64,000 nucleotides of DNA from Burkholderia cepacia ATCC 25416 (GTDB lineage: Bacteria; Pseudomonadota; Gammaproteobacteria; Burkholderiales; Burkholderiaceae), in NCBI RefSeq assembly GCF_001411495.1, contig NZ_CP012981.1, positions 2,418,001 to 2,482,000 on the forward strand. The letters run 5' to 3'. Below, piece by piece: positions 16,195 to 26,033 of the stretch; within the stretch, counting starts at the first letter, position 1; every line of letters begins with the position of its first letter. The notes under the pieces are model-generated. The model was not told the origin of the DNA. It made no database searches and saw nothing but the letters and a program-made list of their open reading frames with translations. A program made the translations under genes and the position numbers.

Positions 16195-19062
16195 TTACGC
16201 AGGCAACCGATCGAGCTGCGCGCGCAGTTTTTCGAGCGTGCTCTGGAATTCCGCGACGCGCTTCTGCTCCTGTTCGACCACCGCCGGCGGCGCTTTCGCG
16301 ACGAAAGCCTCGTTGCCGAGCTTCGCATTGCATTTCGCGATTTCGCCCGTCAGGCGCGCGATTTCCTTCGACAGGCGCTCGCGTTCGGCCGCGACGTCGA
16401 TTTCCACCTTCAGCACCAGCTTGTTCGGCCCGACGATCGCGATCGGCGCGCCGTGCGCTTCCTTGTCGAGCGCCGCTTCGTCCGCGAGGATCTGCACTTC
16501 CGACAGGCGCGCGAGCGCCTGGACGTACGGCGCGAACGAGCGCAGGCGCTCGGCATCGCCGGCGGCAAGCAGCGGCACCTTGGTTGCCGGCGACAGGTTC
16601 ATCTCGCCGCGCAGGTTGCGGCACGCGTCGACGATCGCCTTCAGGTCGGCCGCCCACTGTTCGGACACCTCGTCGATCTTCTGCAGGTTCGCGACCGGGT
16701 ACGCCTGCACCATCAGCGACGCTTCTCCGTCGGCCTTGCCTTCCGGATAGCGGCCGGCGAGCGGCGCGACCTTCTGCCAGAGCGCTTCGGTAATGAACGG
16801 GATGATCGGGTGCGCGAGGCGCAGCACCGTTTCGAGCACGCGCAGCAGCGTGCGGCGCGTTGCGCGCTGCTGTTCCGGCGTGCCGTTCTGGATCTGCACC
16901 TTCGCGAGTTCGAGATACCAGTCGCAGTACTCGTCCCACACGAACTTGTAGATGCTGCTTGCGATGTTGTCGAAGCGGTAATCGGCGAAGCCCTTCGCGA
17001 TGTCGGCCTCGGTGCGCTGCAGCAGCGAGACGATCCAGCGGTCGGCCGCCGAGAAGTCGAGGTAGCCGCCCGGGCCGCAATCGCCCGCGCCGCAGACTTC
17101 CGGCTTGTCGCTGCCGCAGTCGTGGCCTTCGCAGTTCATCAGCACGAAGCGCGTCGCGTTCCACAGCTTGTTGCAGAAGTTGCGATAGCCCTCGCAGCGC
17201 GCGAGGTCGAAGTTCACGTTGCGGCCGAGCGTTGCCATCGACGCCATCGTGAAGCGCAGCGCATCGGTGCCGAACGCGGCGATGCCGTCCGGGAATTCCT
17301 TGCGCGTCTTCTTCTCGATCGTCGCGGCCTGTTTCGGGTTCATCAGGCCCGTCGTGCGCTTCGCGACCAGCGTGTCGAGGTCGATGCCGTCGACGATGTC
17401 GATCGGGTCGAGCGTGTTGCCCTTGCTCTTCGACATCTTCTGGCCTTCCGCGTCGCGCACGAGGCCGTGCACGTAGACGGTGTGGAACGGCACCTGGCCC
17501 GTGAAGTGCGTGGTCATCATCACCATCCGGGCGACCCAGAAGAAGATGATGTCGAAGCCCGTGACGAGCACCGACGACGGCAGGAAGTGCTTCAGTTCAG
17601 GCGTTTCGTTCGGCCAGCCGAGCGACGAGAACGGCACGAGCGCCGACGAGAACCACGTGTCGAGCACGTCCTCGTCGCGCTTCAGTGCGCCCGCGTAACC
17701 CTTCGCGGCAGCCTGCGCGCGCGCTTCTTCCTCGTTGCGCGCGACGAACACCTCGCCGTTCTCGCCGTACCACGCGGGAATCTGGTGGCCCCACCACAGC
17801 TGGCGCGAGATGCACCAGTCCTGGATGTTCTCGAGCCACTGGTAATAGGTGGTCGTCCAGTTTTCCGGCACGAACTTGATCTGGCCGTTGCGCACGACGT
17901 CGAGCGACGTTTCCGTGATCGACTTGCCGGGATTGAACGTGCCTTCCGGCGCCGGCTTCGTCATCGCGACGAACCACTGGTCGGTCAGCATCGGCTCGAT
18001 GACGACGCCCGTGCGGTCGCCGCGCGGCACCATCAGCTTGTGCGGCTTCACGGAATCGAGGAAGCCCTGCGCGTCGAGGTCGGCGACGATCGCCTTGCGC
18101 GCGTCGAAGCGGTCGAGGCCGCGATACTGCTCGGGGCCGTTGTCGTTGATCTTCGCGTCGAGCGTCAGGATCTCGATCGGCGCGAGGTTGTGGCGCAGGC
18201 CGACCTGGTAGTCGTTGAAGTCGTGCGCGGGCGTGACCTTCACGACACCCGTGCCGAACTCGCGGTCGACGTAGTCGTCGGCGATCACCGGGATCTCGCG
18301 GCCCGTCAGCGGCAGCGTGACGAGCTTGCCGATCAGGTGCGCGTAGCGCTCGTCTTCCGGATGGACCATCAGCGCGACGTCGCCGAGCATCGTTTCCGGG
18401 CGCGTCGTGGCAACGGTCAGCGAGCCCGAGCCGTCGACGAGCGGGTAGCGGATGTGCCACAGGTGGCCGTTTTCCTCTTCGCTCACGACTTCGAGATCCG
18501 ACACGGCGGTCAACAGCACCGGATCCCAGTTGACGAGGCGCTTGCCGCGGTAGATCAGGCCCTGTTCATAAAGCGTGACGAACACGTCGCGCACGGCGGA
18601 CGACATCTTGTCGTCCATCGTGAAGTATTCGCGCGACCAGTCGGTGGACGCGCCGATGCGGCGCACCTGGCCGGTGATCGTCGAACCGGATTTTTCCTTC
18701 CATTCCCACACGCGCTCCACGAACTTCTCGCGGCCGAGGTCGTGGCGCGACACGCCCTGCGCGTCGAGCTGGCGCTCGACGACGATCTGGGTCGCGATCC
18801 CCGCGTGGTCGGTGCCGGGCACCCACAGCGTGTTCTCGCCGAGCATCCGGTGGTAGCGGGCGAGGCCGTCCATGATCGTCTGGTTGAACGCGTGGCCCAT
18901 GTGCAGCGTGCCCGTCACGTTCGGCGGCGGCAACTGGATCGAGAAATCGGGGCGGGCCGGATCGAATGCCGGGGCCGCGTAACCGCGCTTTTCCCACTCC
19001 GGCCCCCAATGGGACTCGATGGTGTGGGGCTCGAAACTCTTCGCAAGCGTGTTGTCGCTCAT
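16195..19062 (-). CDS. valS: Valine-tRNA ligase
   Basis: This 955-residue class I aminoacyl-tRNA synthetase charges tRNA-Val. The HIGH-type motif is seen as [16 protein letters not shown] near residue 48. The editing domain contains [13 protein letters not shown]. The KMSKS loop reads [14 protein letters not shown] near residue 550, and the C-terminal 70 residues form the expected coiled coil ([18 protein letters not shown]). The frame is open to 19110, but the ATG at 19062 ([13 protein letters not shown]) gives the normal N-terminus. The ribosome site is weak. A TATAAT at 19110-19115 on the minus strand, 48 bp upstream, is a good -10 candidate. A tRNA-Val gene is also in this window at 54030. 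Confidence 0.96.
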   Translation of the reverse strand: MSDNTLAKSFEPHTIESHWGPEWEKRGYAAPAFDPARPDFSIQLPPPNVTGTLHMGHAFNQTIMDGLARYHRMLGENTLWVPGTDHAGIATQIVVERQLDAQGVSRHDLGREKFVERVWEWKEKSGSTITGQVRRIGASTDWSREYFTMDDKMSSAVRDVFVTLYEQGLIYRGKRLVNWDPVLLTAVSDLEVVSEEENGHLWHIRYPLVDGSGSLTVATTRPETMLGDVALMVHPEDERYAHLIGKLVTLPLTGREIPVIADDYVDREFGTGVVKVTPAHDFNDYQVGLRHNLAPIEILTLDAKINDNGPEQYRGLDRFDARKAIVADLDAQGFLDSVKPHKLMVPRGDRTGVVIEPMLTDQWFVAMTKPAPEGTFNPGKSITETSLDVVRNGQIKFVPENWTTTYYQWLENIQDWCISRQLWWGHQIPAWYGENGEVFVARNEEEARAQAAAKGYAGALKRDEDVLDTWFSSALVPFSSLGWPNETPELKHFLPSSVLVTGFDIIFFWVARMVMMTTHFTGQVPFHTVYVHGLVRDAEGQKMSKSKGNTLDPIDIVDGIDLDTLVAKRTTGLMNPKQAATIEKKTRKEFPDGIAAFGTDALRFTMASMATLGRNVNFDLARCEGYRNFCNKLWNATRFVLMNCEGHDCGSDKPEVCGAGDCGPGGYLDFSAADRWIVSLLQRTEADIAKGFADYRFDNIASSIYKFVWDEYCDWYLELAKVQIQNGTPEQQRATRRTLLRVLETVLRLAHPIIPFITEALWQKVAPLAGRYPEGKADGEASLMVQAYPVANLQKIDEVSEQWAADLKAIVDACRNLRGEMNLSPATKVPLLAAGDAERLRSFAPYVQALARLSEVQILADEAALDKEAHGAPIAIVGPNKLVLKVEIDVAAERERLSKEIARLTGEIAKCNAKLGNEAFVAKAPPAVVEQEQKRVAEFQSTLEKLRAQLDRLPA

Positions 19063-19109
19063 GTTGGAAATCTGCCGAAAAATGCGTGAATTGGATGCCG
19101 AATCCGACA

Positions 19110-19115
19110 ATTATA
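19110..19115 (-). promoter_or_regulatory. Candidate -10 element for valS
   Basis: The minus strand reads TATAAT here, within the 224-bp divergent region shared with uvrD. No strong -35 match is visible. Confidence 0.45.
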
Positions 19116-19241
19116 AATGGATGCACATCGACCAGCCATCGCCTTGCCGGCGCGGGCCCGCCGCGACGCGGCCGCCACGTGCCGGCAACGTACGCGCGAC
19201 GGGCGGTCGAACGGATCGGGAACGGCATCGTCCGGCCGACT

Positions 19242-19247
19242 TATAAT
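19242..19247 (+). promoter_or_regulatory. Candidate -10 element for uvrD
   Basis: TATAAT lies 39 bp before the uvrD ATG, in the divergent valS/uvrD region. The -35 position is poorly conserved. The palindromic SOS-box sequence expected of LexA control is not evident nearby. Confidence 0.45.
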
Positions 19248-19286
19248 GTCGGGTCCGCATTTTCCTCGCCCGTTCGCTGCCGCTCC

Positions 19287-21650
19287 ATGCCCGACCTGCT
19301 CGCCAATCTGAACCCCGAACAACTCGCCGCCGTCACGTTGCCGAACGAACCGGCGCTGATCCTCGCAGGGGCGGGCAGCGGCAAGACCCGCGTGCTGATC
19401 ACGCGCATCGCGTGGCTGATCCAGCAGGGCTACGCATCGCCGCCCACCGTGCTCGCCGTGACCTTCACGAACAAGGCCGCGCGCGAGATGATGGCGCGCC
19501 TGTCGGCGATGATGCCGATCGACACGCGCGGGATGTGGATCGGCACGTTCCACGGCCTGTGCAACCGGATGCTGCGCACGCACTGGCGCGACGCCGGCCT
19601 GCCGCAGACCTTCCAGATCCTCGACACGGCCGACCAGCTGTCCGCGATCAAGCGGCTGATGAAGGCGGCGAACGTCGACGACGAGAAGTACCCGCCGAAG
19701 AACGTCCAGTACTTCATCAACAATGCGAAGGAGCAGGGGCTGCGTCCCGACAAGGTCGACGCGACCGACAACTTCAACCGCAAGTTCGTCGAGCTGTACC
19801 AGGCATACGACCAGCAGTGCCAGCGCGAGGGCGTCGTCGATTTCCCCGAGCTGCTGCTGCGCTGCTATGAATTGCTCGCGTACAACGCGCCGCTGCGCGC
19901 GCACTACCAGGCGCGCTTCCGGCACATCCTCGTCGACGAGTTCCAGGACACCAACAAGCTGCAGTACGCGTGGCTCAAGATGCTCGCGGGCGGCCAGAAC
20001 GCGATCTTCGCGGTCGGCGACGACGATCAGTCGATCTACGCGTTCCGCGGCGCGAACGTCGGCAACATGCGCGACTTCGAAGACGAATTCCGGGTGCGCA
20101 ACCTGATCAAGCTCGAGCAGAACTACCGGTCGCACGGCAACATCCTCGACGCGGCGAACCAGCTGATCTCGAACAACGCGCACCGCCTCGGCAAGAACCT
20201 GCGTACCGACGCCGGCCACGGCGAACCCGTGCGCGTGTACGAGGCGAGTACCGATTCGCAGGAAGCCGGCTGGATCGTCGAGGAGATCCGCTCGCTGATC
20301 AACACCGGGATGGCGCGCAGCGAAGTGGCCGTCCTGTACCGCAGCAACGCGCAGTCGCGCTCGATCGAGCACACGCTGATGTCGTCGGGCATCCCGTACC
20401 GCGTGTACGGCGGCCTGCGCTTCTTCGAACGCCAGGAAGTGAAGCACGCGCTCGCGTACCTGCGCCTGATCGACAACCCGAACGACGACACCGCGTTCGT
20501 GCGCGTCGTGAACTTCCCGACCCGCGGAATCGGCGCGCGCTCGATCGAGCAGCTCGCCGACGCCGCGCGCCTGTACGGCTGCTCGATGGCCGCCGCGATT
20601 CCGTACGTGACGGGGAAGGCCGGCACGAGCCTCGGCGGGTTCGCGAACCTGGTCGCGAAGATGCGCGCCGACACGCAGCAGATGAACCTGCCCGACACCG
20701 TCGAGCACATCGTGCGCGCCAGCGGTCTCGCCGATTTCTACCAGGGCGAGCGCGAAGGCCAGGACCGTCTCGAGAACTTGCAGGAACTCGTGAACGCGGC
20801 CACCGCGTTCATTGCCGAGGAGGGCTACGGGCTCGACACGCCGGCCCGTTCGATTCCGCTGCGCGCAGGCGCGATCGCGGCCCCGGAGCTCGGCTCTGCG
20901 GCGGACGATCAGGCGGTCGACGTGCTCGACCCGGTATCGCCTGCCGATCCGGCACAGAACCCCGATACGATGACGCCGCTCGCCGGTTTCCTGTCGCATG
21001 CGTCGCTGGAGGCCGGCGACAACCAGGCGCAGGCCGGCCAGGACGCCGTGCAGCTGATGACGGTGCACGCGGCGAAGGGGCTCGAATTCTCGGCCGTGTT
21101 CATCACGGGCCTCGAGGAAGGGCTGTTCCCGCACGAGAACAGCGTGCTCGAATCGGACGGCCTCGAGGAAGAGCGCCGGCTGATGTACGTCGCGATCACG
21201 CGCGCGAAGGAGCGGCTCTACCTGTCGTTCGCGCAGAGCCGGATGCTGCATGGCCAGACGCGTTACAACGTGCGCTCGCGCTTCTTCGACGAGCTGCCCG
21301 AACACGTGCTCAAGTGGCTGACGCCGAAGGTCGAGGTCGGTTCACGCTGGGGTGGCCGGTCGGACAACGCCGGGTACGGGCGCGACTGGTTCGCGCGGCC
21401 GGGCGGCGGCAGTCGCGAGCAGATCGTCGATGCGGCCGTGTCCGCGCCGCTGCCGGCGTTCGCGAACAAGCAGCGGGCCGCCGATACCGGTTTCCGCGTC
21501 GGCCAGCAGGTGTTCCATACCAAGTTCGGCGAAGGCACGGTCACCGCGCTCGAAGGCAACGGCACCGATGCGAAGGCACAGGTGAAATTCAAGCGGCACG
21601 GCGAGAAGTGGCTCGCGCTCGCGGTCGCGAAACTGCAGGCGGTGGAATGA
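19287..21650 (+). CDS. uvrD: DNA helicase II (UvrD/PcrA type)
   Basis: This 787-residue superfamily 1 helicase acts in nucleotide-excision and mismatch repair. The motifs are in order: Q-motif region NPEQLAAV, Walker A AGAGSGKTR, TFTNKAAREM, Walker B VDEFQDTN, GDDDQSIYAFRGA, LEQNYRS, VAVLYRSNAQSR, TVHAAKGLEFSAVF and YVAITRAKERLYLS. The C-terminal region ends in the UvrD/PcrA tail FGEGTVTALEGNG. An open frame extends back to 18966, but the ATG at 19287 is the natural start, 39 bp downstream of a TATAAT. The last bases overlap the start of mtnN (ATGA), so the two genes are translationally coupled. Confidence 0.94.
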   Translation: MPDLLANLNPEQLAAVTLPNEPALILAGAGSGKTRVLITRIAWLIQQGYASPPTVLAVTFTNKAAREMMARLSAMMPIDTRGMWIGTFHGLCNRMLRTHWRDAGLPQTFQILDTADQLSAIKRLMKAANVDDEKYPPKNVQYFINNAKEQGLRPDKVDATDNFNRKFVELYQAYDQQCQREGVVDFPELLLRCYELLAYNAPLRAHYQARFRHILVDEFQDTNKLQYAWLKMLAGGQNAIFAVGDDDQSIYAFRGANVGNMRDFEDEFRVRNLIKLEQNYRSHGNILDAANQLISNNAHRLGKNLRTDAGHGEPVRVYEASTDSQEAGWIVEEIRSLINTGMARSEVAVLYRSNAQSRSIEHTLMSSGIPYRVYGGLRFFERQEVKHALAYLRLIDNPNDDTAFVRVVNFPTRGIGARSIEQLADAARLYGCSMAAAIPYVTGKAGTSLGGFANLVAKMRADTQQMNLPDTVEHIVRASGLADFYQGEREGQDRLENLQELVNAATAFIAEEGYGLDTPARSIPLRAGAIAAPELGSAADDQAVDVLDPVSPADPAQNPDTMTPLAGFLSHASLEAGDNQAQAGQDAVQLMTVHAAKGLEFSAVFITGLEEGLFPHENSVLESDGLEEERRLMYVAITRAKERLYLSFAQSRMLHGQTRYNVRSRFFDELPEHVLKWLTPKVEVGSRWGGRSDNAGYGRDWFARPGGGSREQIVDAAVSAPLPAFANKQRAADTGFRVGQQVFHTKFGEGTVTALEGNGTDAKAQVKFKRHGEKWLALAVAKLQAVE

Positions 21651-22444
21651 CCGGCATCGACATGGTGGGCACGGCTTCGATTCGACCGCTCGGCATCCTG
21701 GCCGCGCTGCCCGAGGAACTCGGCGACCTGATCGCCGCGATGCGCGCCGACGGCGCGATGAAGACGGTCACGCTCGGCCGCCGCGATTATCACGTCGGTA
21801 CCGTGCACGGCGCGGCCTGTGTGGTGACGCTCGCGCGGGTCGGCAAGGTCGCTGCCGCCGCGACGGTCAGCGCGCTGATCCACGTGTTCGGCGTGTCGGG
21901 CATCGTGTTCACCGGCGTCGCGGGCGGTGTGTCGCGCACGGTGCGTGTCGGCGATGTCGTCGTGGCCGATACGCTGCTGCAGCACGATCTCGACGCGTCG
22001 CCGCTGTTTCCGCGCTATGAGGTGCCTTTGCTCGGCATCACGCGTTTCGCGACCGACGCCGCACTGACCGCGCGCCTGCGGGCCGCGTGCACGCAATTCG
22101 TCGCGGAAGAGGGTGCGCAGTTCGCCGCACGCTTCAGCCTGGCCGGCGCGACGCTGCACGCGGGGCTCGTCATCAGCGGCGACCGCTTCGTGTCGAGCGA
22201 GCGCGAGGTCGTCGCGCTGCGCGACGCGCTGCCGGATGCGCTCGCGGTCGAAATGGAAGGGGCGGCGATCGCGCAGGTGTGCGCGGAGCACGACGTGCCG
22301 TTCGCGCTCGTGCGCACGATCTCCGATACGGCCGACGATCACGCGACGCAGTCGTTCTCGCACTTCCTGTCGGCGATCGCGAGCAGTTATTCGTCCGGCA
22401 TCCTCAAGCGTTTCCTGACGCTGCATGCGACGACGGCGGCCTGA
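21647..22444 (+). CDS. mtnN: 5'-methylthioadenosine/S-adenosylhomocysteine nucleosidase
   Basis: The protein hydrolyses MTA and SAH to adenine and the thioribosyl product, which clears inhibitors of methylation and feeds methionine salvage. The family motifs are GILAALPEELGDL (general-acid/base Glu region), VFTGVAGGV, ISGDRFVSS, AVEMEGAAIAQVC and VRTISDTADD, with the catalytic Asp in the last. The ATG overlaps the uvrD stop by four bases. A second ATG at 21662 is possible. With 265 residues it is slightly longer than typical E. coli MtnN. A strong hairpin terminator follows at 22476. Confidence 0.88.
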   Translation: MTGIDMVGTASIRPLGILAALPEELGDLIAAMRADGAMKTVTLGRRDYHVGTVHGAACVVTLARVGKVAAAATVSALIHVFGVSGIVFTGVAGGVSRTVRVGDVVVADTLLQHDLDASPLFPRYEVPLLGITRFATDAALTARLRAACTQFVAEEGAQFAARFSLAGATLHAGLVISGDRFVSSEREVVALRDALPDALAVEMEGAAIAQVCAEHDVPFALVRTISDTADDHATQSFSHFLSAIASSYSSGILKRFLTLHATTAA

Positions 22445-22475
22445 AGCCGCCGTCGATCCCGTCGATCGGAGCATC

Positions 22476-22514
22476 ACGGCCGCGGCGCCGGCAGGCGCGC
22501 CGCGGCCGTTTTTT
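22476..22514 (+). terminator. Rho-independent terminator after mtnN
   Basis: There is a perfect 13-bp GC-rich stem (22476-22488 with 22497-22509) with an 8-base loop, followed by six T. It ends the uvrD-mtnN unit and abuts the stop codon of the convergent MFS gene. Confidence 0.85.
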
Positions 22515-23752
22515 CACGCCTTCTTGCGCCGGCTGCTTTCGAGGTTCGGCAGGAACACCGTCAGCACGCCGATCAGCGGCAGGAACGAGCACACCTTGTA
22601 GACGAACGTGATGCTCGTCGCGTCGGCGAGCTGGCCGAGCACGGCCGCGCCGACACCGCCGAGGCCGAACGCGAAGCCGAAGAACAGGCCCGCGACCATC
22701 CCGACCTTGCCGGGCATCAGCTCCGTCGCGTAGACCAGGATCGCGGCGAACGCGGACGCGAGCACGATGCCGATGATCACGGTCAGCACGCTGGTCCAGA
22801 ACAGGTTCGCGTACGGCAGCAGCAGCGTGAACGGCGCGACGCCGAGGATCGATACCCAGATCACGTACTTGCGGCCGATCCGGTCGCCCACCGGCCCGCC
22901 GATCAGCGTACCCGCCGCCACGGCCGCGAGGAACACGAACAGGTGGATCTGCGCGGCCTGCACCGACAGGTGGAACTTGTCGATCAGGTAGAACGTGAAA
23001 TAGCTGTTGATGCTCGCGAGGTAGAAGTACTTCGAGAACACGAGCAGCACCAGCACGCCGATCGCGCCCATCACGCGGCCGCGCGACAGCGTCGGGTGGC
23101 CGGCCGCCGCGGCCTTCTTCTTCATCGACGGATGCTTCTTGTACCAGTGGCCGATCTGCGTGAGCACGATCATCGCGACGAGCGCGGCTGCCGAGAACCA
23201 CGCGATGCTGTGCTGGCCGTGCGGAATGATCACGAGCGCGGCGAGCAGCGGCCCGAGCGCGGAACCCGCGTTGCCGCCGACCTGGAACACCGACTGCGCG
23301 AGCCCGTGCTGGCCGCCCGACGCCATCCGCGCGACGCGCGACGATTCGGGATGGAACACCGACGAGCCGCAACCGACGAGCGCCGCGGCCACCAGCAGCA
23401 TCGGGAAGTTCGGCGCGACCGACATCAGCAGCAGCCCGGCGAGCGTGAAACCCATGCCGACCGGCAGCGAATACGGTTTCGGACGCTTGTCGGTATAGAG
23501 GCCGACGAGCGGCTGCAGCAGCGACGCGGTGATCTGGTAGGTGAGCGTGATCAGGCCGATCTGCGCGAACGACAGCGCGAACTGGCTCTTGAGCATCGGG
23601 TAGATCGCGAGGATCAACGACTGGATCATGTCGTTGAGCATGTGCGAGAAGCTGATTGCGCCGAGCACCGGGTAGACGGTGCGGGCGACGGGTGGCGCGG
23701 AAGGCTGGGTGGCGGCTGCGCCGGCGGAGCCGGTGTCGAGGCTGGTTTCCAT
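22514..23752 (-). CDS. MFS transporter, Fsr (fosmidomycin resistance)-like
   Basis: This 412-residue transporter has about 12 membrane helices. The segments YPVLGAISFSHMLNDMIQSLILAIYPMLK and GSSVFHPESSRVARMASGGQHGLAQSVFQVGGN are the characteristic Fsr-family regions with a conserved HPE. LIGGPVGDRIGRKYVIW is the MFS loop 8-9 motif. Fsr-type proteins export fosmidomycin and some other small compounds; the natural substrate is unknown. Open frame extends to 24208, but the ATG at 23752 (METSLDTGSAG) gives the expected length. The gene is convergent with mtnN and divergent from a chemoreceptor gene. Confidence 0.85.
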   Translation of the reverse strand: METSLDTGSAGAAATQPSAPPVARTVYPVLGAISFSHMLNDMIQSLILAIYPMLKSQFALSFAQIGLITLTYQITASLLQPLVGLYTDKRPKPYSLPVGMGFTLAGLLLMSVAPNFPMLLVAAALVGCGSSVFHPESSRVARMASGGQHGLAQSVFQVGGNAGSALGPLLAALVIIPHGQHSIAWFSAAALVAMIVLTQIGHWYKKHPSMKKKAAAAGHPTLSRGRVMGAIGVLVLLVFSKYFYLASINSYFTFYLIDKFHLSVQAAQIHLFVFLAAVAAGTLIGGPVGDRIGRKYVIWVSILGVAPFTLLLPYANLFWTSVLTVIIGIVLASAFAAILVYATELMPGKVGMVAGLFFGFAFGLGGVGAAVLGQLADATSITFVYKVCSFLPLIGVLTVFLPNLESSRRKKA

Positions 23753-24159
23753 GTGAGAGCTGAACGAGTTGAGGTGGCGGGAGCGCTCTGCTGGGGATCG
23801 GCGCGTCTTGAATCGTTGCTGCGTCAAAGAAGTGTAATGTGGCGTATCAGGAATGTCCGGACAAGTTTTATCGTGAATCGGACATTCATCCGACGGATCG
23901 ATCGATGCCCGCTTTTTTGGCCGGGTATAACGCTGGCGGCACGCTCGCCCGCAAGCGGGGCGGGCGCCCGGGGCCGGTGCGTGGTTTACCGGACTCAAGA
24001 AACGGCGGTGGCGGCCGTAGAACGACCCAATGACAACAGGCGCGCCGCGCCCGGCACCGGCTATCCGCCGTGCGGGCGCAGGACGCGCGGCATGGCCAGC
24101 CATCGCGGGTACGCCGGGACCGACCTTTCCGGCCGCGTGATCAATACGGGGATATATCG
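23753..24159. other. Divergent intergenic region, MFS and chemoreceptor genes
   Basis: These 407 bases contain no convincing gene. Frames that run through it are extensions of the two flanking genes. It must carry both promoters. The central part (23820-23900) is more AT-rich and holds a 9-bp inverted repeat described separately. I do not see a clear FliA-type (sigma-28) promoter before the chemoreceptor. Confidence 0.6.
23851..23887. promoter_or_regulatory. 9-bp inverted repeat, candidate operator
   Basis: GAATGTCCG at 23851-23859 and CGGACATTC at 23879-23887 are exact reverse complements separated by 19 bases. The site is about 100 bp upstream of the MFS start and 270 bp from the chemoreceptor start. 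Spacing suits two half-sites on one face of DNA or an RNA stem-loop. No dedicated regulator gene is adjacent. Confidence 0.45.
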
Positions 24160-25833
24160 ATGAAAGCAGCATCTTTGCGTCCACAGCCCGGTGCGGCCGC
24201 CGCCGCACCCGACGTCGCCGCCGGTCGCGCCGCCCGGCGCCCGCGGGCGGCGCGTCGCGAGCGCCGGCCGTGGACCGTCAAGGCGACGTTGCGCGCCGCA
24301 TTCGCGATCCTGCTCGCCGGCACGCTGGCGATCGGCATGTTTTCGCTCTGGCAGATCAGCCGGCTGAATGCGTCGATCGCCTCCGTCTACGAGCAGGGTC
24401 ACGTCGCGAGCCGCGCGGCCGAGGAGGTTCGGGCCGAAGTGCTGCGTGCGAGCCGTGCCCAGAAGATGCTGCTGACCGCGACCACCGCGAAGGAACGCAA
24501 CGAGTTGGGTGCCGACGTGGGCGCCGGGCTCGCGTCGATCGGCCAGGCGCTCGGCACGCTGCAGCGCTATGCGGATCCGGCCGACGTCGACGATTCGGCG
24601 CGGCTGCGCGCATTCTCGACGGCGGTCGGCGCGTGGAGCGCGCATCTGCGCGATTTCGTCGCGCTCGTGCAGGCACAGCCGCTCGACCTGTCGCAGATGA
24701 GCTGGCAGGTCGGCACGCAGGACGTGTCGCTGCTGGTCGAAACCGGCAAGCTCGAAAAACTGGTCGCCGAACTCGTGAAGACACGCGGTGCGAAGTCGAA
24801 GGCGACGCTCGATGCGTCCGCCACCATCTTCTCGTCGTCGTTCGCGATGATCGCGGCGATGACGGTTGCGCTGATCGTGCTCGCGATCGTCATCGCGGAG
24901 CGCGTCGTGCGCCGTCTCGCGTCGCAGCTCGGCGGCGAGCCCGCGCATGCGAAGGCGATTGCCGCGGACATCGCGCGCGGCGACCTGACGCGACCGATCA
25001 CGCTGGGCCGGCACGACCGCGACAGCATGGTGCGTGCGCTGGCCGAGATGCAGACGGGGCTTGCGGCGACCGTCGGCGAGATCGCCGTCAGCGCCGAGGC
25101 GATCGCGGCCGCGTCGGGCGAGATTTCCACCGGCAATCTCGATCTGTCCAGGCGCACCGAGCAGCAGGCCGTCGCGCTCGAGCGCACCGCGGCCAGCATG
25201 GAGCAGCTCACGTCGACCGTACGGCAGAACGCGGAGAACGCGCGGCAGGCGAGCGCGCTCGCGGCCAATGCTTCGGCCGTTGCGGAGACGGGCGGGGAAG
25301 TCGTCGGGCGCGTCGTCGCGACGATGAGCGAGATCGACGACAGCGCGAAGAACATCCGCGACATCATCGGCACGATCGAGGGGATCGCGTTCCAGACCAA
25401 CATTCTCGCGTTGAACGCGGCCGTCGAGGCCGCACGCGCGGGCGAGCAGGGGCGCGGCTTCTCGGTGGTCGCGGGTGAAGTCCGCCTGCTCGCGCAACGC
25501 GCGGCGACCGCGGCGAAGGAGATCCGAGCGCTGATCGGCGCGTCGGTCGAGCGAGTCGCGAACGGTGCGGCGCTCGCGCACGATGCGGGCCGCACGATGG
25601 GCGACGTCGTGCGCGCGGTCAAGCGCGTGACCGACATCATCGGCGAAATTTCCGCGGCATCGGACGAGCAAAGCGCGGGGATCGACGAGATCGGCCGCGC
25701 GGTCACGCAGATGGACGCCGGCACCCAGCAGAACGCGGCACTCGTCGAGCAGGCGGCCGCCGCGGCGAACGCGCTCGACGAGCAGGCGCAGGCCTTGAAG
25801 TCGCTGGTCGGGCGCTTTCGTATCGCGGCCTGA
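24160..25833 (+). CDS. Methyl-accepting chemotaxis protein
   Basis: This 557-residue chemoreceptor has a basic, disordered N-terminal 40 residues and a membrane helix (about 45-65). A four-helix periplasmic sensor region of about 170 residues follows, then a second helix (about 225-248, [19 protein letters not shown]). After that come a HAMP linker and the cytoplasmic signalling hairpin. The tip sequence [20 protein letters not shown] is the CheA/CheW-binding signature. The C-terminus lacks the NWETF-type CheR tether. The ATG at 24160 is chosen over an in-frame upstream extension because it opens a normal receptor. No other chemotaxis genes are nearby. The ligand is unknown. Confidence 0.92.
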   Translation: MKAASLRPQPGAAAAAPDVAAGRAARRPRAARRERRPWTVKATLRAAFAILLAGTLAIGMFSLWQISRLNASIASVYEQGHVASRAAEEVRAEVLRASRAQKMLLTATTAKERNELGADVGAGLASIGQALGTLQRYADPADVDDSARLRAFSTAVGAWSAHLRDFVALVQAQPLDLSQMSWQVGTQDVSLLVETGKLEKLVAELVKTRGAKSKATLDASATIFSSSFAMIAAMTVALIVLAIVIAERVVRRLASQLGGEPAHAKAIAADIARGDLTRPITLGRHDRDSMVRALAEMQTGLAATVGEIAVSAEAIAAASGEISTGNLDLSRRTEQQAVALERTAASMEQLTSTVRQNAENARQASALAANASAVAETGGEVVGRVVATMSEIDDSAKNIRDIIGTIEGIAFQTNILALNAAVEAARAGEQGRGFSVVAGEVRLLAQRAATAAKEIRALIGASVERVANGAALAHDAGRTMGDVVRAVKRVTDIIGEISAASDEQSAGIDEIGRAVTQMDAGTQQNAALVEQAAAAANALDEQAQALKSLVGRFRIAA

Positions 25834-26033
25834 CGCGGCCCGAGCGCCGCGCGGTCGCGGGCCGGCCACCCGCGACACGCGCAATCCGCCGCTCATCCGC
25901 CGGTGGGTGACAAAACCGGCAGTCACGCGCCGCGCGATCCCCTACAATGCGCTTCCACACAGCTGGGGACCAGAACCCGCGGCGCGCGCATCGACACCGG
26001 TGCGGCACTGCGCCGAGCGGGTCATTCATAACA

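Noticed and set aside
15214..19089. A very long plus-strand open frame antisense to galU and valS.
   Set aside because: It mirrors two unmistakable genes on the minus strand, and its translation is low-complexity Arg/Ala/Val/Asp sequence caused by high GC.
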